Shown here piece by piece: positions 4,620-7,592 of a DNA stretch of 7,592 bases (position 1 is its first letter; each line of letters opens with the position of its first letter). The stretch comes from Candidatus Kuenenia stuttgartensis (GTDB lineage Bacteria > Planctomycetota > Planctomycetia > Isosphaerales > Isosphaeraceae). A program made the translations under genes and the position numbers. Under the pieces are notes generated by a model, which saw only the letters and a program-made list of their open reading frames with translations, did not search any database and was not told the DNA's origin. Location of the stretch: assembly GCA_945874095.1 (NCBI GenBank), contig CAMCFM010000198.1:1-7592 (forward strand), in the 5' to 3' direction.

Positions 4620-6941
4620 ATGCGATTTTTCCAGATCAATAGCGTCCGAAATATCGTCTGTCTACTGATGGCTCTACTGGTCGTGCTCGGTCAGACCAAC
4701 AGATCTTCTGGCCAAGCCAACAAAGCCTTGCGTCAAGAGGATGTGGAACGCTCGATTCGAGAAGGTGTCAGATATCTTAAAAGTCGACAGTCGCCAGATG
4801 GCTCCTGGGCCCAGCCTGGGTTCGATCAGCACCGGACAGGCGTAACCAGCCTGGTCACCCTGTCGTTGCTCACGGCGGGCGAAGATCCGAAATCTGCTCC
4901 GATCCAAAAAGCCCTCAACTTCCTTCGCCAATATCGGGCCGAGGATCTGGACAGCGTCTACGCCGTTTCCCTGCAAACCATGGCCCTCGCCGCTGCTGAA
5001 CCGGAAGCCGACAAAGTTCGCCTGACCGCCAATGTCCAATGGCTCGAAAATGCACAGATCAAGCCTAACGATCGAATTTCATGGGCTGGAACATGGTCCT
5101 ATACAGGCAAAAAGACCTCCCAAGGCGATAACTCCAATAGCCAGTATGCTTTACTCGGGCTCAATGCAGCCAGCGAGGTAGGCATCCCTGTTAAAGATGA
5201 GGTCTGGAAACTGGCCCGCGATTATTGGACACAGACCCAAACCCGTAGCGGCGGCTGGGCTTACACACCATCATCCAGCGGCGAATCAGGCAGCATGACC
5301 TGCGCCGGCGTTTCCAGTCTGATCATCACCGGCCTACGGCGTTATCAAGGTACGGAACGTCTTGTGGGCGATCAGATTGAAGGCTGCGGGGCAGGCGGTT
5401 TTGATCGCCGTGTTCAGGCAGGAATCGACTGGCTTTCCTCGCGATTCACCGTCAGAGCCAACCCCGGTTCGCCCCTCGGAATCTGGAAATATTACTACCT
5501 CTATGGCGTCGAACGTGCTGGCCGATTGTCAGGCGCCCGATATTTTGGTCGAAACGACTGGTATCGCGAAGGGGCCCGGGAACTCGTCGCTGAACAAGAC
5601 CGGTTGCAAGGCTTCTGGCGCGGCTCGGACAACATTGAACGCGACCCACTGATCGCCACCAGCTTCGCCCTCCTCTTTCTGGCCAAAGGCCGTGCGCCCG
5701 TTCTGGTAAACAAGTTACGACACGGGCCAGGGTTGGATTGGAACAACGATGCGGACGATGTCCGGAATATCGTGAACGTGGTCTCCAAAGATTGGAACCA
5801 CTTGATGACCTGGCAGACCGTTGACGCCGATCGCTCCAGCATCGAAGAACTGATGCAGGCCCCGATCCTGTTCATGAACGGCCACGAAGCTCCTGTTTTT
5901 AGCGATGCTGGGAAGAAGCGTCTCCGTCAATATATCGAACAGGGTGGCTTTATTCTGGCAGAAGCCTGTTGCGGCCGTAAGGAATTCGACAAAGGATTTC
6001 GAGACCTGATCCGCGAGCTTTTTCCCGAAGCCGATTATGAACTTCACCCCTTGCCCGCCGAACACTCCATCTGGCGTGCCAGACACAGGTTGACACCTGA
6101 AGTCCATCCGCTTGAGGGTGTCGAATATGGATGCCGAACGGTGATCGTTTACAGTCCGAGCGATTTATCATGCTTCTGGAATCAGGATGAAAGTCAGCCT
6201 GAAAATCCGTCTGTGATCAAATCCAGACGTGTCGGCCAGAACATCATCGACTACGCCACTGGCCGTGAACTGCCACAGGACAAGCTGGCGGTGCGGGATG
6301 TCCGAGATTTTAAAGAGGAGAACTCAGCCAAACGAAGCGTTCTCCATATCGCCAAACTCAAGCACGCCGGCGACTGGAACATTGCTCCTCTGGCAGTGCC
6401 AAACCTGACGAGTTTTCTGAGGGAAAAACTGAAGCTGGATGTGGTGATTAACCATAAAGAGATGCTCCCTTCAGACCCTGCACTGGTGAACTACCCACTG
6501 GTTTACATTCACGGCCGAAATGCGATCACCTTGCAGAGCGAGGACATGGAACGATTGCGCCGGCATGTGGATCCAGGCGGGGGGACCATTTTTGCGGACT
6601 CAGCCTGTGGATCACCCACGTTCGATACCTCGTTCAGGCGACTCGTCGCTGAACTCTTTCCAAAGAATCCACTCCAGCCCATTCCCCCAGACGACGAACT
6701 GCTCACAGGAAAAGTCGGCTACGATCTGGCCGATGTCCAGTACACCAAAGCCGCCGGTGGCCAGAAGGGCAAGCCGCAGCTTGAAGGCGTGAAAATTGGT
6801 GACAAGTGGGTGGTCATTTACTCCAAATTTGACCTGGGGTGCGCTTTGGAACGTCAGGCTGGCCTGGAATGCAAAGGCTATACTTACGAGAGTGCCCTGC
6901 GGATCACCTCCAACATCGTTCTCTACTCCACTTTGCCCTAA
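4620..6941 (+). CDS. Exported protein with alpha/alpha-toroid domain and two DUF4159 domains
   Basis: A 773-residue protein with a cleavable-type signal peptide (about 1-32, NIVCLLMALLVVLGQ core). Residues about 40-355 resemble the prenyltransferase/squalene oxidase-like alpha/alpha toroid: GVRYLKSRQSPDGSWAQ (49-65), DNSNSQYALLGLNAA (170-184), GGWAYTPSSSGESGSMT (211-227) and a late repeat near 314-354. Two DUF4159 copies follow, at about 376-548 and 573-773. They share an (L/V)xxxxG(H/R) strand (ILFMNGHE 416-423; LVYIHGRN 627-634), then GGFILAEACCG (442-452) and GGGTIFADSACG (653-664), REL/AELFP, LEGV (498-501; 721-724), a VYS/IYS-x2-DLxC strand (510-518; 733-741) and a final NI(I/V)xY. The start at 4620 gives a proper signal peptide but lacks a good ribosome binding site. 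DUF4159 has no established function; the toroid is probably a binding or scaffold module since its cyclase acid motif is not evident. Confidence 0.92.
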   Translation: MRFFQINSVRNIVCLLMALLVVLGQTNRSSGQANKALRQEDVERSIREGVRYLKSRQSPDGSWAQPGFDQHRTGVTSLVTLSLLTAGEDPKSAPIQKALNFLRQYRAEDLDSVYAVSLQTMALAAAEPEADKVRLTANVQWLENAQIKPNDRISWAGTWSYTGKKTSQGDNSNSQYALLGLNAASEVGIPVKDEVWKLARDYWTQTQTRSGGWAYTPSSSGESGSMTCAGVSSLIITGLRRYQGTERLVGDQIEGCGAGGFDRRVQAGIDWLSSRFTVRANPGSPLGIWKYYYLYGVERAGRLSGARYFGRNDWYREGARELVAEQDRLQGFWRGSDNIERDPLIATSFALLFLAKGRAPVLVNKLRHGPGLDWNNDADDVRNIVNVVSKDWNHLMTWQTVDADRSSIEELMQAPILFMNGHEAPVFSDAGKKRLRQYIEQGGFILAEACCGRKEFDKGFRDLIRELFPEADYELHPLPAEHSIWRARHRLTPEVHPLEGVEYGCRTVIVYSPSDLSCFWNQDESQPENPSVIKSRRVGQNIIDYATGRELPQDKLAVRDVRDFKEENSAKRSVLHIAKLKHAGDWNIAPLAVPNLTSFLREKLKLDVVINHKEMLPSDPALVNYPLVYIHGRNAITLQSEDMERLRRHVDPGGGTIFADSACGSPTFDTSFRRLVAELFPKNPLQPIPPDDELLTGKVGYDLADVQYTKAAGGQKGKPQLEGVKIGDKWVVIYSKFDLGCALERQAGLECKGYTYESALRITSNIVLYSTLP

Positions 6942-6963
6942 CCTCTTATAGAATCAAAGAAAT

Positions 6964-7592
6964 ATGTCTCCGAAAAAACCGGTCATCCTGTCACTAACCA
7001 AGATGCATGAAGCGGGCTTGGGACTCCTGCGAGAATCTGGCGACCTGAGAATGTCAAGCGGCTGGGATCACGACACCATCTGTCGTGAAATCCCTGGAGC
7101 AGAAGCACTTGTGATCCGGACTCAGGGCGAGATCAACGCCGAGGTGATGGACGCCGCCGGCCCATCTTTGAAAGTGATTGGCAGGCACGGAGTCGGGTTC
7201 GACCACGTCGATATCGAAGCCGCTACGAAGCGTGGAATTCAGGTGGTCTATACGCCTGGCGCCAACATGGAAAGCGTGGCGGAACACGCCATCAGCATGA
7301 TGATCGCCCTTTCGAAGTATTTCATGCCTTCGATTGAAGCCCTCAAAAATGGCGATTATTTCGCACGCACCAAGTGGATGGGCCGCGACATCAAAGGCAA
7401 GTCTTTGGGCATCATCGGCTTCGGACGGATCGGAAAACGTCTCGGCGAAATCGCCTATCAGGCTTTCGACATGAAAGTTCAATACACGGACATCATCGAC
7501 ATGCCAGCCCATTCCATTGAGCGGGCAGGGGGGGCAAAACGAGTCGATCTGGACACGCTTCTGGCGACAAGCCAATATGTCAGCCTTCACGT
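6964..7592 (+). CDS. D-isomer-specific 2-hydroxyacid dehydrogenase, 3' end outside window
   Basis: The first 209 codons of an NAD-dependent D-2-hydroxyacid dehydrogenase, the family containing phosphoglycerate dehydrogenase and D-lactate or glyoxylate/hydroxypyruvate reductases. The N-terminal substrate-side domain contains VIGRHGVGFDHVDIEAATKRG (about 71-91) and TPGANMESVAEHAI (97-110), both typical of the family. The Rossmann domain follows with LGIIGFGRIGKRLGEIA (148-164), giving GxGxxG at 152-157, and an acidic residue near the end of the second strand (Asp176) that fits NAD rather than NADP preference. The frame is still open at the window end, so the catalytic Arg, Glu and His, which lie further downstream, cannot be checked. 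It starts 22 bp after the preceding stop with only a weak AAAGA (6956-6960) before ATG. The segment is most like SerA-type or hydroxypyruvate reductase-like enzymes, but the substrate cannot be set from this half. Confidence 0.93.
   Translation, partial: MSPKKPVILSLTKMHEAGLGLLRESGDLRMSSGWDHDTICREIPGAEALVIRTQGEINAEVMDAAGPSLKVIGRHGVGFDHVDIEAATKRGIQVVYTPGANMESVAEHAISMMIALSKYFMPSIEALKNGDYFARTKWMGRDIKGKSLGIIGFGRIGKRLGEIAYQAFDMKVQYTDIIDMPAHSIERAGGAKRVDLDTLLATSQYVSLH

Noticed and set aside
5715..6107. 130-codon minus-strand reading frame inside the DUF4159 gene
   Set aside because: It is antisense to conserved domain sequence and shows no start signal or recognisable product.
7054..7590. 178-codon minus-strand reading frame at the window end
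   Set aside because: It is antisense to the well-conserved dehydrogenase; its translation reflects the opposite strand of that gene.

Overview
The window looks like a piece of a planctomycete chromosome (order Planctomycetales or a close relative). The clues are a Hanks-type serine/threonine kinase with the long N-terminal extension common in that phylum, a DUF4159 protein fused to an alpha/alpha-toroid (squalene cyclase-like) domain, loosely packed genes, and moderate GC content. The genus cannot be fixed from sequence alone. No phage, insertion sequence, CRISPR array, tRNA or rRNA was seen.

Layout. Positions 91-1179 (+) encode RecA, complete, with a strong ribosome binding site. It converges on a serine/threonine kinase at 1267-2667 (-). 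The 87-bp gap between them and the end of the kinase gene hold two clear hairpins, one serving each gene. Upstream of the kinase is a 750-bp AT-richer region (2668-3420). It holds a good candidate kinase promoter, a perfect 12-bp palindrome and one doubtful small reading frame on the minus strand (2997-3317). From 3421 everything runs on the plus strand: an unrecognised 380-residue membrane-anchored or exported protein (3421-4563), a 773-residue exported protein with an N-terminal alpha/alpha toroid followed by two copies of DUF4159 (4620-6941), and the first 209 codons of a D-isomer-specific 2-hydroxyacid dehydrogenase (6964 to beyond the window end).

How the genes relate. RecA and the kinase are placed back to back by their 3' ends and show no functional link. 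The three plus-strand genes are spaced 56 and 22 bp apart with no visible terminator between them, so co-transcription is plausible. The first two are both predicted to act outside the cytoplasm; the dehydrogenase is cytoplasmic and may simply be read through.

No wholly new system is evident. The parts most worth a second look are the tandem DUF4159 architecture, the orphan exported protein upstream of it, the tail-anchored kinase, and the palindromic elements near the kinase promoter.
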